From NCBI GenBank assembly GCA_009792885.1, contig WMCF01000033.1, positions 3,971,344-4,035,343 of the forward strand: 64,000 nucleotides of DNA, in the 5' to 3' direction. The translations under genes and the position numbers were made by a program. Positions 63,224 to 64,000 of the stretch are shown one piece after another. The notes beneath the pieces were generated by a model that ran no database searches, had not been told where the DNA came from, and worked only from the letters and a program-made list of their open reading frames with translations. How positions within the stretch are numbered: position 1 is the stretch's first letter; every line of letters begins with the position of its first letter. The DNA comes from Eremophila alpestris peregrina (taxonomy: Eukaryota; Chordata; Aves; Passeriformes; Alaudidae).

Positions 63224-64000
63224 GTACGGGCTGGCCGCCCGCAGGTGGGTCCGTCAGGTCGGGTCTGCGAAAGCAGAAATTCGCCTTCGCTCCGGTTCAT
63301 TCTTCCTTTTGTTTCGGCAGCTTCAGATCAGAGAGAGCGTTAGGGATTATAAGAGCAAATGACACTTCGCTTTAACTATAATGAATTATTTGCTCATGGG
63401 CACTCTTGTTGACGGCTGTCACTCTGCCGTGGGTTTTGAGCCCAGCTAAATATTGCGTAGAGCAGTTTTGTTAGCAAAAAGTGCCTGCTGAATGACGTGT
63501 TCCAGGTATCTTTTATTCTTCTTTCCAGGAAGGTGCAGCTGGAGCTGGGTAATATTATTCCTGTTTGTGTAATCTGTATTTAGTTAAAAATACATGTTTA
63601 TCATTTACAATCCATAGGATGAAGGTAAGACTTAGGAAGCCTGTTTTGTTTTGGGTTGATATCGTACTTTGTGGGAGCCCGTTCACTTGGTCCTGTGTCT
63701 TGACCTTTTAGATCGGTGTCAATCTTTGCTTTACAGCCTGTTATTTTATACTGTGAAGTTTAATATGAAGATATTTTGTAAAATCAGCTGTGAAACACAT
63801 ACATGCAGACTTCAATACTAATGACTATTGTTTTCATGCTCTTGAGTCCCCACACACTGTAGGAAAACTAAGAGTGCAGGAGACGGTGGTGTAATCCACA
63901 CATGAGATAAATACTATGTAAGAAGTAATTCTGAAATATTTTTCCTTTCCTCTTTTACTTTCCATGGCCTTATTAGCTTTGCAGTTACCATGACTATTAT
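63224..64000 (+). other. ST8SIA6: ST8SIA6 intron 2, 5' part (runs off the right edge)
   Basis: Leaves the CpG island at about 63310 and becomes AT-rich. One exon-like signal occurs at 63530-63550 (pyrimidine tract, CAG, then GG|GTAATA 20 nt later), but its translation does not resemble the next ST8SIA6 exon. Confidence 0.7.

Larger units (their letters stand above)
62390..63310 (+). promoter_or_regulatory. ST8SIA6: CpG-island promoter of ST8SIA6 with a TATA-like box
   Basis: A CpG-rich block surrounds exons 1 and 2. Inside it, CTTATATACTAT (62755-62766) is a TATA-like element 43 bp before the start codon, which would place transcription start at about 62785-62790 and leave a leader of only about 20 nt. 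If transcription starts further upstream, two in-frame upstream ATGs (62726 and 62765) share a TAG at 62777-62779 and would form a short uORF that ends before the main start. Confidence 0.75.

Noticed and set aside
1..64000. CRISPR arrays, operons, bacterial ribosome sites or prophage
   Set aside because: The sequence is vertebrate with spliced genes and CR1 repeats; no regularly spaced repeats or prokaryotic gene packing occur.

Overview
The window is vertebrate genomic DNA, almost certainly from a bird and probably a songbird (oscine passerine). Spliced genes sit in long AT-rich non-coding DNA. Most recognisable repeats are 5'-truncated CR1 LINE copies of several ages, with avian-type retroviral LTRs and one tRNA-Ile/CR1 composite SINE of the TguSINE1 type known from songbirds. 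Gene order (STAM, HACD1, ST8SIA6) and orientation match the conserved block on human 10p12-p13. Species cannot be fixed from sequence alone.

Layout: 1-1330 holds the 5' end of STAM on the minus strand: part of intron 1, coding exon 1 (993-1032) and its CpG island. 1331-10230 is the spacer between the divergent STAM and HACD1 genes; its only clear repeat is a CR1 copy at 3534-4056. HACD1 is complete on the plus strand from 10496 to 23126: seven coding exons, 741 bp of CDS, 246 residues, a CpG-island promoter and a poly(A) signal at 23236. From 23.3 to 62.4 kb is an intergenic stretch of about 39 kb with CR1 copies, two abutting LTRs in opposite orientation (42626-43725), the SINE (58799-58928), simple repeats and two blocks that look like candidate regulatory elements. 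At 62.4-63.3 kb a third CpG island carries the first two coding exons of ST8SIA6 on the plus strand; the rest of that gene lies beyond the window.

The three genes do not form one pathway. STAM is an ESCRT-0 endosomal sorting adaptor, HACD1 is the dehydratase of very-long-chain fatty acid elongation in the ER, and ST8SIA6 is a Golgi alpha-2,8-sialyltransferase. Their linkage is inherited synteny. I found no undescribed protein system: the longer unexplained open frames are about as long as chance allows in 64 kb. The most checkable observations are a 19-nt HACD1 microexon, a weak exon-5 donor with an open read-through, minimal upstream ORFs before HACD1 and ST8SIA6, a G-quadruplex repeat in STAM intron 1, an LTR pair with a primer-site-like gap, and a paired-octamer block at about 46.2 kb.
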